64,000 nucleotides of DNA from Pseudoalteromonas sp. Scap06 (lineage in GTDB: Bacteria; Pseudomonadota; Gammaproteobacteria; Enterobacterales; Alteromonadaceae). Under the pieces are notes generated by a model. That model was not told the origin of the DNA. It saw only the letters and a program-made list of their open reading frames with translations, and searched no databases. How positions within the stretch are numbered: the stretch's first letter is position 1; every line of letters starts with the position of its first letter. This document shows, piece by piece, positions 44,715 through 54,549 of the stretch. The stretch spans positions 1,728,501 to 1,792,500 of the forward strand of contig NZ_CP041330.1 of assembly GCF_013394165.1 (NCBI RefSeq), written 5' to 3'. Made by a program: the position numbers and the translations under genes.

Positions 44715-45495
44715 CTTGCTTCTCCGTTAATATGTTCATAAACGCTTGGTTTAATTCTTCGCTGTTACCCGCTTGTTTAAATTCAGCGAGGGTGCCATCA
44801 AAACAACTTACACCTTCATTAATAACCGCTACACGGTCACATAAAAGCGCAACTTCATCTAAATGGTGCGTAGAAAAAATAACAGGAGTGCCTTGTGCTT
44901 TTAAGCCTTTAATAAAGTTAATCACTGTTTGCGTGGTCATAATATCAAGCCCGGTAGTTGGCTCATCAAGAATAACCACGTCTGGGTGATGCACCACAGC
45001 ACGCGCAATGTTGGCTTTTTGCTTCATACCGGTTGATAAGTTTTCAGCACGCTTATCAATAAATTTATGCATATCGAGTAAGGTAAATAATTCTTCACAG
45101 CGTGCCTTGATTGCCTGCTTGCTCATGCCATGTAGCTTTGCAAAATATTCGATATTTTCTTTTACCGTTAAACGGCCATATAAACCAGTAGAGCCAGACA
45201 AAAACCCGATAGATTTACGCCCAATGAGTGGCTTTTTAATTATGTCATTTCCAGCAATAGTAATACTGCCATCATCCGGTTTTAATGCGGTTGAAATCAT
45301 TCTTAAGGTGGTGGTTTTACCCGCGCCATTAGGCCCTAACAACCCTAATACTTCGCCTTTTGCACAGCTAAAGCTGACATTTTTTACTGAATGAAAAAAG
45401 TCTTTATCTTCGCGTGGGTCTACTTCATCTATTTTATTTTTTTTATGATCTTTAGTGAGCTTAAACTTCTTCTTAAGCGCGGTGACTTCTATCAT
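44707..45495 (-). CDS. ABC exporter ATPase (NatA-like)
   Basis: 262 residues. Walker A GLLGPNGAGKTTTLRM, signature LSTGMKQKANIARA, Walker B VVILDEPTTGLD and H-loop IFSTHHLDEV. A short lysine-rich insertion near residues 10-30 (KKKFKLTKDHKKNK) precedes the Walker A. The start overlaps the DUF3025 gene stop as ATGA, indicating a three-gene operon. Confidence 0.93.
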   Translation of the reverse strand: MIEVTALKKKFKLTKDHKKNKIDEVDPREDKDFFHSVKNVSFSCAKGEVLGLLGPNGAGKTTTLRMISTALKPDDGSITIAGNDIIKKPLIGRKSIGFLSGSTGLYGRLTVKENIEYFAKLHGMSKQAIKARCEELFTLLDMHKFIDKRAENLSTGMKQKANIARAVVHHPDVVILDEPTTGLDIMTTQTVINFIKGLKAQGTPVIFSTHHLDEVALLCDRVAVINEGVSCFDGTLAEFKQAGNSEELNQAFMNILTEKQDV

Positions 45496-46304
45496 TTTCG
45501 TGTCCTTCGTTTCGGTCTAAAATAGTCCGTGTTGTCGTAAAATGATGAATTGTTATTCTCCTCACACCAACCAGGAACACCTAATAAGGGTAAGGGTGAA
45601 AGCTGTTTATTATCGGCTAAACAATCATCATTTTTAATCATCTCATAAAGTTGCTTATCTAGGTACTGATATTGCTTTACTAAATCTTTACAAAATATTT
45701 CATCGGGTACATTCACAAATAATGCTTTGCCTGTGAGCCCAATATAAGGTTTGGTCAACATTTCGTAATTAGCGTGGCCAAACATGAATGGCGCTATAGT
45801 TTTACCCCACTGCTCTCTATGCATTATAAATGCTGTTTTCCATTGGTGGTCTCTTAAGCATGCTTTCCAATTTGAATCACTAATAGCTAAAACTACGCCA
45901 CACTCGTCAAACAGGGTTAATGCGTTACGATGTTTACTGCGTTGTTTTAAACCATGCACTGCTATTTCATCTACATGACGCTGATTGATTAGGGCTTTTG
46001 TTTTTGGAAATAAGCACCAAATAAAACCACCAAACAGATCATGCCAGTTTTGTTGGCGCGTGGGGACTTCCCCTGTTTCAAAAATTACTTGTTCATAATA
46101 GCGCTCAGCAAAGTCAACCTTGGCATCATCGACAAAACGAATGGGGAGATTATGTGCGTTTATGGCATTTAAGTACGGGGCAAAATACGCAGGTTCTGGC
46201 CAGTCTGTTTGTTGATGAATTTTAAACAGCTGACGTAAGTGAGCAAATGCCCCTGTGTTTAGGCTCGTTGCTTGGAATTGTTCTGGGGGAGTAAAACGCT
46301 TCAT
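45492..46304 (-). CDS. DUF3025-family protein
   Basis: 270 residues, soluble. W-rich blocks (WPEPAYFAPYLNAINAHN, NWHDLFGGFIWCLFPKTKALIN, LFDECGVVLAISDSNWK, HREQWGKTIAPFMFGHANYE, VPGWCEENNNSSFYDNTDYF) match DUF3025 as I know it. Function unknown. It is first in an operon with the NatAB-type exporter through a 4-bp overlap. Confidence 0.85.
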   Translation of the reverse strand: MKRFTPPEQFQATSLNTGAFAHLRQLFKIHQQTDWPEPAYFAPYLNAINAHNLPIRFVDDAKVDFAERYYEQVIFETGEVPTRQQNWHDLFGGFIWCLFPKTKALINQRHVDEIAVHGLKQRSKHRNALTLFDECGVVLAISDSNWKACLRDHQWKTAFIMHREQWGKTIAPFMFGHANYEMLTKPYIGLTGKALFVNVPDEIFCKDLVKQYQYLDKQLYEMIKNDDCLADNKQLSPLPLLGVPGWCEENNNSSFYDNTDYFRPKRRTRK

Positions 46305-46411
46305 TGTTACCTTTACTGTACATTTTTATCCCTAACAGTTTACCGCAAAAACTGGTTCTAATTAACAGAAGTTCATATACTAGGGCCACTTAGAACAAAA
46401 AAAGAGCCAAT

Positions 46412-48037
46412 ATGAAACGTTATTTTTCTTTGACCTTAATCACAACCGCGATTCTAGCGGGTTGTGCAACAACAAGTATCACTTCTGACGATGTCGCGAA
46501 AGGCTATAACAGCATTCAAGCCGATGAAATTGCTAAGCATGTAAAAGTGTTAGCTTCTGATGAATTTGGTGGTCGTGCTCCTTCATCTGAAGGTGAAAAG
46601 CTTACGCTTGACTACTTAACAAAAGAATTTACTGTATTGGGCTTTGAACCGGGTAACGGTGATAGTTTTTTTCAAGAAGTCCCGCTTGTGTCATTAGAAG
46701 CAGACTCTGACATGGTGCTTAATATTGGCGGTAAAGACTACCAATACAAAAAAGACATGGTTATGGGTAGTAGCCGCATCAGTGCACAAGAAGGAATTGA
46801 AAATTCAGAGCTGGTATTTGTCGGCTACGGTGTTAACGCACCTGAATATAATTGGAATGATTACGAAGGCCTAGATGTTAAGGGCAAAACCGTCGTAATG
46901 CTGGTAAACGACCCTGGTTTTGCAACTAAAGATCCTGATTTATTTACCGGTGATGCCATGACCTACTATGGCCGTTGGACTTATAAATACGAAGAAGCAA
47001 GCCGTCAAGGTGCAGCGGGCGCTATTATCATTCATGAAACAGCACCGGCGTCTTACCCTTGGTCAGTGGTTGAGAACTCGTGGAGTGGCGAGCAGTTTGG
47101 TTTTGTAAAAGATAATAACAACATGGATCGTGTTGCTGTTGAAGGTTGGGTTACTGTTGATGTAGCAAAAGAGCTATTTACTAAAGCAGGCCTTGATTTT
47201 GATACTGCTAAAGCAGAAGCAGCTAAAGGCGCTTACCATGTAGATATGGGCGATTTAGCTGCCACTGTGAATGTAAAAAATACCATCAAAAAATCGGTAT
47301 CTTATAACTTTATTGCCACTCTTCCTGGTAGTAAAACGCCAGACGAGCATATTATTTACTCTGCGCATTGGGATCATTTAGGAACGGATAAAAATCGTAA
47401 AGGCGATCAAATTTATAATGGTGCCCACGATAATGCGACAGGTACAGCCGGTATGTTCGAAGTGGCTGAAGCCTTTACTAAACTAGGTAAACGCCCTGAC
47501 CGCTCAATGACCTTTTTAGCGGTAACCGCTGAAGAACAAGGTTTGCTTGGCTCAAAATATTACGCCGCTAACCCGGTTATTCCAGCAAATAAAACCGTTG
47601 CTAATATTAATATGGATAGCTTAAACCTATTAGGAAAAGTAAAAGATATTAGTGTGGTGGGTATTGGTAAATCGCAAATGGATGAAATACTAGCAACGGC
47701 TGCTAAAGAGCAAGGCAGAACAGTATCAGGCGATCCTAAGCCATCTTCAGGTGGTTACTACCGCTCTGATCACTTTGCCTTTGCCAATATGGGCGTACCT
47801 GCTATGTATGCTGGTGGTGGTTCAGAAGCGTTTGATGAAGAAACGGCTAATTATCGCAAGCGTATGAGTTTAGTATTGCGCGGTTGTTACCACCAGCCTT
47901 GTGATAGATATCGTGATGAGTGGGATTTATCAGGTGCGGTTCAAGATTTACAACTATTTTATAAAGTAGGCTTTGATATTTCACAGCAAAATCAATGGCC
48001 TACTTGGAATGAAAACTCGGAGTTTCAACGTAAATAA
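46412..48037 (+). CDS. M28-family zinc aminopeptidase lipoprotein
   Basis: 541 residues. Lipoprotein signal with LAGC lipobox (cysteine at residue 18). A PA-type inserted domain lies at about 110-260, followed by the M28 catalytic domain with IIYSAHWDHLG, HDNATGTAGMFEVAEAF, AVTAEEQGLLGSKYY, NINMDSLNL and RSDHFAFANMGVPAMY supplying the two-zinc ligands and general base. It is expected to be on a membrane surface facing the periplasm or outside and to trim peptides. Confidence 0.93.
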   Translation: MKRYFSLTLITTAILAGCATTSITSDDVAKGYNSIQADEIAKHVKVLASDEFGGRAPSSEGEKLTLDYLTKEFTVLGFEPGNGDSFFQEVPLVSLEADSDMVLNIGGKDYQYKKDMVMGSSRISAQEGIENSELVFVGYGVNAPEYNWNDYEGLDVKGKTVVMLVNDPGFATKDPDLFTGDAMTYYGRWTYKYEEASRQGAAGAIIIHETAPASYPWSVVENSWSGEQFGFVKDNNNMDRVAVEGWVTVDVAKELFTKAGLDFDTAKAEAAKGAYHVDMGDLAATVNVKNTIKKSVSYNFIATLPGSKTPDEHIIYSAHWDHLGTDKNRKGDQIYNGAHDNATGTAGMFEVAEAFTKLGKRPDRSMTFLAVTAEEQGLLGSKYYAANPVIPANKTVANINMDSLNLLGKVKDISVVGIGKSQMDEILATAAKEQGRTVSGDPKPSSGGYYRSDHFAFANMGVPAMYAGGGSEAFDEETANYRKRMSLVLRGCYHQPCDRYRDEWDLSGAVQDLQLFYKVGFDISQQNQWPTWNENSEFQRK

Positions 48038-48060
48038 GCTTTTTCAAGCAACCACTTAAA

Positions 48061-48075
48061 TGATATTGATTATCA
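48061..48075. promoter_or_regulatory. Fur box upstream of the putative metal exporter
   Basis: TGATATTGATTATCA matches the 7-1-7 Fur consensus except at one position and lies 18 bp before the GTG and 51 bp before the ATG of the next gene. It suggests Fur (or Mur-like) control. Confidence 0.75.
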
Positions 48076-48125
48076 TTTAATAAAATAGTACAGTGCGATC
48101 TAGTTTATTTATTAGGTCGTACTTT

Positions 48126-49295
48126 ATGCTTTTAACAAAACATTTAGGAGTTATTTCGCCAGCTGCAAAACGTGTTTTTCATCAAAATAAACGCCTAATT
48201 TTACCCCTGTTAATTTTAGTTTGTTTAGCCCTGCCCAGCTTACGCACTATAACAATCACTGCACTTAGTGATGCTTTTTTTCAAGTCAGTGTGTTTGTTG
48301 CTGCAACCCTATTTATTTACTACTACGCGATTGATTATTTACCCCAACTAGAGCTTCGTTATCTAAATGCTAAGTCTCCTGTGTTAGAGGTCAGCTTTGC
48401 TGCATTTTTAGGAATGCTGCCAGGCTGTGGTGGTGCAATCATTGTGGTTACCCAATTTACTAAGGGACAAGCCAGTTTTGGGGCTATTGTTGCGGTATTA
48501 ACGGCTACAATGGGTGATGCCGCATTTTTATTATTAGCTACTCGCCCTACTGACGGCTTAACAATAATGGCAATAGGCTTAGTCGTTGGTACGCTAACAG
48601 GCTTACTGGTTAATAAACTGCATAAAACAGGTTATTTATGCCCTACCAATCAAAAGCAAACACAACCAGTGACTGTATTGCCAACCAGAATAATAAAGTT
48701 GAGCAAGCCTATTTGGTTAATTGCTATTATTCCAGGGTTACTGATTGCTTTTGTACTGGCGTTTAATATTGATTTAAGCCAATTTGGTAATCATGTAGTA
48801 AATGCGGTCAGTTTTTTTGGCGCAGTAATGGCATTGTTTGTGGTGTTTATGTGGGCGCTATCATCAAAAGGTGAAAGCTATAAGGAAGTAACCTCAGAAG
48901 ATGATGTATGCAGTCCGCCTTCAAAAATAACAAAAGTACTGCAAGATACTCATTTTGTAACCGCGTGGGTGGTTGCCTCCTTTATATTGTTTGAACTACT
49001 GGTGAGCGTGTTTGGTCTTGATTTAAAAACATGGTTTTTAAATTATGCCTATTTAGCACCTTTAATTGCGGTATTAATTGGTTTTTTACCCGGTTGTGGG
49101 CCGCAAATCATTGTCACCACGTTATACATTCAAGGTGTGATACCGTTTAGTGCTTTAGCAGCGAACGCCATTTCCAACGATGGCGATGCGCTTTTCCCTG
49201 CCATTGCTATGGCACCCAAAGCGGCCATTATTGCCACACTATATACCGCAGTTCCGGCGTTATTAGTTGGATATGGACTGTATTTTTTCAGCTAA
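48126..49295 (+). CDS. Putative manganese/heavy-metal exporter (ArsP_2-type membrane protein)
   Basis: 389 residues from ATG 48126 (400 from a GTG at 48093 without a ribosome-binding site). About ten membrane segments in two homologous halves, each with an LPGCG motif (GMLPGCGGAIIV; GFLPGCGPQIIV) followed by a GDAAF or GDALF motif. This layout fits the ten-helix putative metal exporter family (ArsP_2, formerly DUF2899), which I recall as including the Vibrio manganese exporter MneA. The metal is inferred. The Fur box upstream is notable for an exporter. Confidence 0.8.
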   Translation: MLLTKHLGVISPAAKRVFHQNKRLILPLLILVCLALPSLRTITITALSDAFFQVSVFVAATLFIYYYAIDYLPQLELRYLNAKSPVLEVSFAAFLGMLPGCGGAIIVVTQFTKGQASFGAIVAVLTATMGDAAFLLLATRPTDGLTIMAIGLVVGTLTGLLVNKLHKTGYLCPTNQKQTQPVTVLPTRIIKLSKPIWLIAIIPGLLIAFVLAFNIDLSQFGNHVVNAVSFFGAVMALFVVFMWALSSKGESYKEVTSEDDVCSPPSKITKVLQDTHFVTAWVVASFILFELLVSVFGLDLKTWFLNYAYLAPLIAVLIGFLPGCGPQIIVTTLYIQGVIPFSALAANAISNDGDALFPAIAMAPKAAIIATLYTAVPALLVGYGLYFFS

Positions 49296-49331
49296 ATCGA
49301 TCTACCTTTTATTCATTACTTTTCAAGATAT

Positions 49332-49360
49332 AAAAAAACCAGCTAATAAGCTGGTTTTTT
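49332..49360. terminator. Bidirectional intrinsic terminator
   Basis: AACCAGCT-AATA-AGCTGGTT hairpin with A and T runs, between the convergent exporter and E2 genes. Confidence 0.92.
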
Positions 49361-49374
49361 ATTAATGAAAAAAA

Positions 49375-50949
49375 TTAGCGCATTGCCATCATCATTTTAG
49401 CTGGCTGCTCTAAGTATTCTTTCCATAAATTATTAAAGCGCGCTATCGTGCCGCCATCAATTACACGGTGATCACCTGACCAACTTACTTGCATAATTGC
49501 ACGTGAAACTACATGCCCATGCTGATCAAAGCGTGGAAGGTGCTGTAATTTACCAAGTGCAACAATCGCGACTTCTGGCTTATTTATGATTGGCGTTGCA
49601 ATAGTGCCGCCAATTGCACCAATGTTAGAAATGCTAATAGTACCGCCCTTTAAATCATCAGGTGCAACTCGCCCTTCGCGAGCAGAATCAGTAAGCTGAG
49701 TTAAACTGTTAGCAACCTCTACAATGCTTTTAGTTTGACAAGCTTTAATATTAGGCACTAATAAGCCCACTTTAGAATCTACCGCAACCCCAATATTATG
49801 ATCGTCATAGTAAGTAATTTCGCTACAATCATCATTTACTTTTGAGTTAAGTACTGGAAATTGACTCATTGCCAACGATAACGCCTTAATAAAGAATGGC
49901 ATCATAGTTAACTTAACGCCCTGAGCTTTATATTGCTCTTTTAGATCTGCTCGAAGTGCAATTAAATCAGTTAAGTCAATTTCATCACTGTAGGTAAAGT
50001 GTGGAATAGTTGAAACCGACGCCACCATTTGTTTTGCCATTGCCGCTTTAATGCCTTTAATCGCTTCTGTTCGCGTTCCACCTGTGCTCGTTACATGTTC
50101 AGTGCTGCTGATTTTTTTACTCTCAGAAGCTTGTGGTTTATTAAGCTCAGAAGTATCCATACCAGATGGCACTTCATTTTTTATAAACGCTTCAATATCT
50201 TGTTTATAAATACGACCATTTTTACCACTGCCTGGTACGCAAGTTAAATCTACATCAAGCTCTCGCGCTTTACGTCTAACCGCAGGTGAGGCAACTGCTT
50301 TTTCGTTAACAATCGCAGTTTGTGGTTGTGTTTGTTTAGCCGGTGAATCGGTAGTTGCATTGCTTTGTGCTTTTACGACCGCTTGATTAACATCAACATC
50401 TTCTTTTGCGGCTTGACCTGCTATGGTCATTTGAAACAACGGGCTATGTACTTTGGCAATTTCACCTTTTTGATAATATAGCTTTTGTACAGTACCGGTA
50501 TATTTAGCCGGTATCTGTACCAACGCTTTATCAGTCATTACATCACAAACAGCTTGATCTTCTTCAATCTCATCGCCTTCTGCTACTAACCACTCTACAA
50601 TTTCACACTCAACAATACCTTCACCAATATCGGGTAAGATAAAATCTTCTAAGTGTTCACGAGTAGATGTTGGTGCAGATGATGTTTCAGTCTTTTCGCT
50701 GGGTGCTTCCCCGGCAACATCCATTGCAAATAACGGCGCATGCACTTTAGCAATATCGCCTTTTTTGCAATGCAGCTTAGTGATCACTCCATCGTGTACC
50801 GCAGGAATTTGTACTAAGGCTTTGTCTGTCATCACATCACAAATAGGCTGATCTTCTTTTACTGTATCGCCTTCTTGTACCAGCCATTCGACTACTTCGC
50901 ATTCAACAATGCCTTCACCAATGTCAGGTAATATAAAATCTTTAGCCAT
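49375..50949 (-). CDS. bkdB: Branched-chain 2-oxoacid dehydrogenase E2 (dihydrolipoyl acyltransferase)
   Basis: 524 residues. Two N-terminal lipoyl domains with DVMTDKALVQIPA, lipoyl lysines at K43 and K141. A peripheral-subunit-binding domain at about 215-250 (ASPAVRRKARELDVDL, GSGKNGRIYKQDIEAFI) and a C-terminal catalytic domain with SWSGDHRVIDGGTIARF (active-site His and Asp). Two lipoyl domains are more than the single one of many BCKDH E2 proteins. Last gene of the operon, 8 bp after E1 beta; E3 is not in the window. Confidence 0.93.
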   Translation of the reverse strand: MAKDFILPDIGEGIVECEVVEWLVQEGDTVKEDQPICDVMTDKALVQIPAVHDGVITKLHCKKGDIAKVHAPLFAMDVAGEAPSEKTETSSAPTSTREHLEDFILPDIGEGIVECEIVEWLVAEGDEIEEDQAVCDVMTDKALVQIPAKYTGTVQKLYYQKGEIAKVHSPLFQMTIAGQAAKEDVDVNQAVVKAQSNATTDSPAKQTQPQTAIVNEKAVASPAVRRKARELDVDLTCVPGSGKNGRIYKQDIEAFIKNEVPSGMDTSELNKPQASESKKISSTEHVTSTGGTRTEAIKGIKAAMAKQMVASVSTIPHFTYSDEIDLTDLIALRADLKEQYKAQGVKLTMMPFFIKALSLAMSQFPVLNSKVNDDCSEITYYDDHNIGVAVDSKVGLLVPNIKACQTKSIVEVANSLTQLTDSAREGRVAPDDLKGGTISISNIGAIGGTIATPIINKPEVAIVALGKLQHLPRFDQHGHVVSRAIMQVSWSGDHRVIDGGTIARFNNLWKEYLEQPAKMMMAMR

Positions 50950-50957
50950 GGAAACCT

Positions 50958-51935
50958 CTAAAAGTTCACTGATTGTTTAATTGCGGCCATTACTTTCAAT
51001 GCATCTGGAACATATTCTTTTTCAAGCGCCAGCGGATATGGTGTATCTAAACCACAGACACGTAAAATAGGCGACTCTAAATGTAAGAAACACTCTTGAG
51101 CGATAGTTGCCGCAATTTCAGCGCCAAAACCATTGGTAATAGGTGCTTCATGACTAACAATAAGACGGCCTGTTTTTGTCACTGACTTAGCAATCGTTTC
51201 AACATCCCATGGTAGAATACTGCGAAGGTCAATTACCTCACAGCTTATACCTTGTTCGCTGGCTTGTTTAGCAGCTGCTTCTACAATTTCCATTTGTGCC
51301 CCCCACGCCAATAAAGTAACGTCAGTGCCCTCTTGAACTACCTCAGCTTTGCCTAGTTCAATGCTGTAATCTTCTTCTGGCACTTCACCCGTAGATGCAC
51401 GATATAAACGTTTTGGCTCAAAAAATAGCACAGGGTTATCGTCTTTAATACATGCGCGAAGTAAGCCTTTAGCTTGATAAGGATTACGCGGCACGACAAT
51501 TTTTAACCCTGGCGTATGAGCAAAATATGCTTCTGGCGATTGCGAGTGATACAAACCACCAGCAATACCGCCGCCGTAAGGTGTTCGTATTGTTAGATTA
51601 CCTACGTTAAATTCATTACCGCTACGGTAGCGAAACTTAGCAGATTCATTCACAATTTGATCAAACGCAGGAAAGATGTAATCAGCAAATTGAATCTCAG
51701 CAAGCGCTGGTGCACCAAATGCGGCCAATCCGTTAGCAAAACCTAAAATGCCTTGCTCTGTAAGCGGCGTGTTAAATACTCGGTGCTTACCGTATTTTTC
51801 TTGTAAGCCTGATGTTGCTCTAAAAACACCGCCAAAATAACCCACGTCTTCACCAAAAATACACGCTTGAGGGTGCTCATTCATAGTGATATCTAAAGCA
51901 GAATTAATTGCATGTAGCATGTTCATTTTAGCCAT
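50958..51935 (-). CDS. Branched-chain 2-oxoacid dehydrogenase E1 beta
   Basis: 325 residues. Transketolase-like pyrimidine-binding half of the thiamine-diphosphate E1. [33 protein letters not shown] (catalytic Glu), [44 protein letters not shown]. The start overlaps the E1 alpha stop by one base (TAATG). Confidence 0.95.
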   Translation of the reverse strand: MAKMNMLHAINSALDITMNEHPQACIFGEDVGYFGGVFRATSGLQEKYGKHRVFNTPLTEQGILGFANGLAAFGAPALAEIQFADYIFPAFDQIVNESAKFRYRSGNEFNVGNLTIRTPYGGGIAGGLYHSQSPEAYFAHTPGLKIVVPRNPYQAKGLLRACIKDDNPVLFFEPKRLYRASTGEVPEEDYSIELGKAEVVQEGTDVTLLAWGAQMEIVEAAAKQASEQGISCEVIDLRSILPWDVETIAKSVTKTGRLIVSHEAPITNGFGAEIAATIAQECFLHLESPILRVCGLDTPYPLALEKEYVPDALKVMAAIKQSVNF

Positions 51936-53149
51936 TACTTAATTCTCCCTGCTGTTGTTGGGTAGGCATCAGGATGGGCTTTTATATGTGTTTTAAGCTC
52001 ATCATATTGGCGTTGTAAAGATGGAATTGGTGTATCGTACACATCAGAAATCAGCTCTTCTAAGGCTGGTTTATCAATTACTTCAGCGCGTTTAAGTGCC
52101 GCCAAAATATCATCACGAATTGTTTCTTTCGCTTTTATATCTTCTGCGTCATCTAACCAGTTTTGTTTTACTAGCCATTTTCTAAAGCGCTCTATTGGGC
52201 ACGCCTTATAGTTTGCTTCTTCATCTTTTGAACGGTAGCCACTAGGATCATCTGACGTTGAGTGCGCGCCTAAACGATAAGCTATCGATTCAATAAGTAC
52301 AGGTTCACCTTGGGTTGCTGCAATTTCTCGGGCTTTTTTAGTTGCTGCATAAACAGCGAGTGCATCGCTGCCATCAACACGTATGGTTTTAATACCATAC
52401 CCTACGCCACGCGATGCAATACCATCACCTTTAAATTGTTCATCAGCTGGGGTAGAAATAGCATAACCATTGTTACGTGCAAAAAAGATAACCGGTGCCT
52501 TGTGCACTGCAGCCATGTTAAGACCTGCGTGAAAATCACCTTCTGAAGCAGCACCTTCACCAAAATAACAAATGGTGACTTTATCAATAGTACTTGCTAG
52601 TTCACCTGTTTTAGCATCGATATGTTTTACTTTTTGACCGTATGCATAACCGGTGGCCTGTGGGATTTGAGTTCCTAATGGCGATGAAATTGTCATGTAG
52701 TTAAGTGCTTTAGAACCGTAATGGATCGGCATTTGACGGCCTTTACCAAGATCTAGTTCGTTAGAAAACATCTGATTCATAAATTGGTCAAGCGTAAAAC
52801 CACGGTAGTGCAACGCCGCTTGCTCACGGTATTGCGCCATAATCATATCATCTTGATCAAGGGCTGCCGCAGAGGCTGTTACCGCCGCTTCTTCACCTAA
52901 ACACTGCATGTAAAAGCTAACACGGCCTTGGCGTTGAGCACCCTGCATACGTTCATCCAATAAACGAATAAAACGCATGGTTTCGTATAATTTAATAGCG
53001 GTTTGTTTAGAAATGTCAGGTGCAGGGGCACTAGGATGAATGTCGCCGTCCTCAGTTAAAATACTAAGGGTTGGAATATTAAGCGCGTGACCGTCGATAA
53101 ACTCAAGCTCATGGTTAATATTCAGCGATACGTTATTGGGATTACTCAT
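51935..53149 (-). CDS. Branched-chain 2-oxoacid dehydrogenase E1 alpha
   Basis: 404 residues. Thiamine-diphosphate motif from [22 protein letters not shown] to [12 protein letters not shown], and the phosphorylation-loop-like [16 protein letters not shown] typical of branched-chain rather than pyruvate E1 alpha. Heads the E1a-E1b-E2 operon that oxidatively decarboxylates the keto acids of valine, leucine and isoleucine. A perfect palindromic operator lies 112-137 bp upstream. Confidence 0.95.
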   Translation of the reverse strand: MSNPNNVSLNINHELEFIDGHALNIPTLSILTEDGDIHPSAPAPDISKQTAIKLYETMRFIRLLDERMQGAQRQGRVSFYMQCLGEEAAVTASAAALDQDDMIMAQYREQAALHYRGFTLDQFMNQMFSNELDLGKGRQMPIHYGSKALNYMTISSPLGTQIPQATGYAYGQKVKHIDAKTGELASTIDKVTICYFGEGAASEGDFHAGLNMAAVHKAPVIFFARNNGYAISTPADEQFKGDGIASRGVGYGIKTIRVDGSDALAVYAATKKAREIAATQGEPVLIESIAYRLGAHSTSDDPSGYRSKDEEANYKACPIERFRKWLVKQNWLDDAEDIKAKETIRDDILAALKRAEVIDKPALEELISDVYDTPIPSLQRQYDELKTHIKAHPDAYPTTAGRIK

Positions 53150-53260
53150 AACCTACCTTCTCTTGTTGTCGGTATCACAGTGCCCCTTTAAATTGTTATT
53201 ATGGGTGATTGTTGCTGAATAAACTTTGCAACATCTGCACTGTATTTAATTAAAGCTGCC

Positions 53261-53286
53261 AACACTTTACGTTAACGTAAAGTGTT
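53261..53286. promoter_or_regulatory. Perfect 26-bp palindrome upstream of the bkd operon
   Basis: The half-site AACACTTTACGTT is followed directly by its exact reverse complement. The centre TTTACGTTAACGTAAA has the ACGT-NN-ACGT core also present between etfB and the ETF-ubiquinone oxidoreductase gene. It is a probable LiuR-type operator. Confidence 0.75.
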
Positions 53287-53414
53287 ATTCAACAAAACTG
53301 TGACCAAACAAAAGTAAATATTGAGCAAAAAACTGGCAAGTTAACTATACATATAATTAACCACTTATTAATCAGTTGGTTAAACTTTCATAACAAGTGG
53401 TCTGATGTGTTGAA

Positions 53415-54470
53415 TTAGCTAAAACGACTATCCACCTGCATAGGCACAACCGTTAATAGTGCACGTTGTCCAATAGCAACTTGTGCGTTAGGAAAAATAA
53501 TCGCTTCCCCTTCTACGTCCGCATAAATTGCATTATCACCATCAGTTGCTAAAAGCTCACCCTTTGCAAAGCCTGTAAAGTTCTCGGCATCATCAGAAAA
53601 CGGGAAGCTAAAGTTTTGCTCTGTGCGGTTAATTGTGCGATGAACAGAAAACAACTCAAAGTCACTTGCATTAAATTTAGGGTATTCCACTTCTTTTTGA
53701 CTAATTAATGCAGTTAATGTTTGCTTAGTTTTTGCAAAGCGCGACATGTCGTTTTCACCAAAGGGTTTTACTTGCCCAAGCTCAACGGTAAACGAATCAG
53801 CCCCATGCACAAACGATGAATAGTAGCTAAACGTGGTAGCGGGTGATTTCATCATTAATACCGTATTAACTCCGCAACTCAATAAAAACTGCAGTTGCGA
53901 CTTTTTCCAAGGCTTGCCATGTAAAAATGGGTAAACAGCAAACTTCTCATTTTTAGAACCACGAATAGCGGTATGTAAATCATAATGACAGCGATACGTG
54001 TCCTGCTCTGAGCGTGCATAAAAATCGCTAACGTACTGTTCAAGTTTTGCAGCACGAATACGTTCGTCGTTCATCGCGATGCCATCAACAGTGTGGTGCC
54101 CATTAAATAAGCGGTTTAAGTTCTCTTCTACAAAGCGTTTACCAATATTAATTGACTGAGGGTTACCAAAAATAAATAAAACCCGTTGTTGTAATTCAAG
54201 TTTTCCACTAATAATGTGTTTAATCAGTTCATCGCAAATTTCTATAGGGGCTGTCTCATTGCCATGAATTGCACTTGAAAGCACCACATTCTTTGACGTT
54301 ATACAATCAGGCTCAAATTCAATTACACCGGTATCATGCACGGTTACTTGCGTATTATTATTAAGAGTAAATTGGCCTGCATCCAAATGCCATTCATGGT
54401 TTCGAGAAAGCGTTAAAAAATCACCATCATGTTTTAATTGATTAATATATTCTGAAGTGGCTGACATCAC
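53415..54470 (-). CDS. astE: Succinylglutamate desuccinylase
   Basis: 351 residues. Zinc-dependent last step of the arginine succinyltransferase pathway (N-succinylglutamate to glutamate and succinate). Zinc motif [10 protein letters not shown] (HxxE), further ligand in [13 protein letters not shown], and the [15 protein letters not shown] glutamate. Alone here; astABD are not in the window. A start two codons later is not excluded (MMSATSE). Confidence 0.93.
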   Translation of the reverse strand: MMSATSEYINQLKHDGDFLTLSRNHEWHLDAGQFTLNNNTQVTVHDTGVIEFEPDCITSKNVVLSSAIHGNETAPIEICDELIKHIISGKLELQQRVLFIFGNPQSINIGKRFVEENLNRLFNGHHTVDGIAMNDERIRAAKLEQYVSDFYARSEQDTYRCHYDLHTAIRGSKNEKFAVYPFLHGKPWKKSQLQFLLSCGVNTVLMMKSPATTFSYYSSFVHGADSFTVELGQVKPFGENDMSRFAKTKQTLTALISQKEVEYPKFNASDFELFSVHRTINRTEQNFSFPFSDDAENFTGFAKGELLATDGDNAIYADVEGEAIIFPNAQVAIGQRALLTVVPMQVDSRFS

Positions 54471-54504
54471 TATAAAGCCCTTTTTGTTTTATAAATTGTA
54501 GATA

Positions 54505-54536
54505 CAAAAACGGCTGAATAAATCAGCCGTTTTTAA
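54505..54536 (-). terminator. Intrinsic terminator after pgm
   Basis: AAAACGGCTGA and TCAGCCGTTTT stem with a short loop, then T on the minus strand. Positioned just after pgm and before astE. Confidence 0.88.
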
Positions 54537-54549
54537 TTTTAATTGCAGA

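Noticed and set aside
45008..45394. 128-residue plus-strand ORF
   Set aside because: Antisense to the NatA-like ATPase gene, whose motifs are complete.
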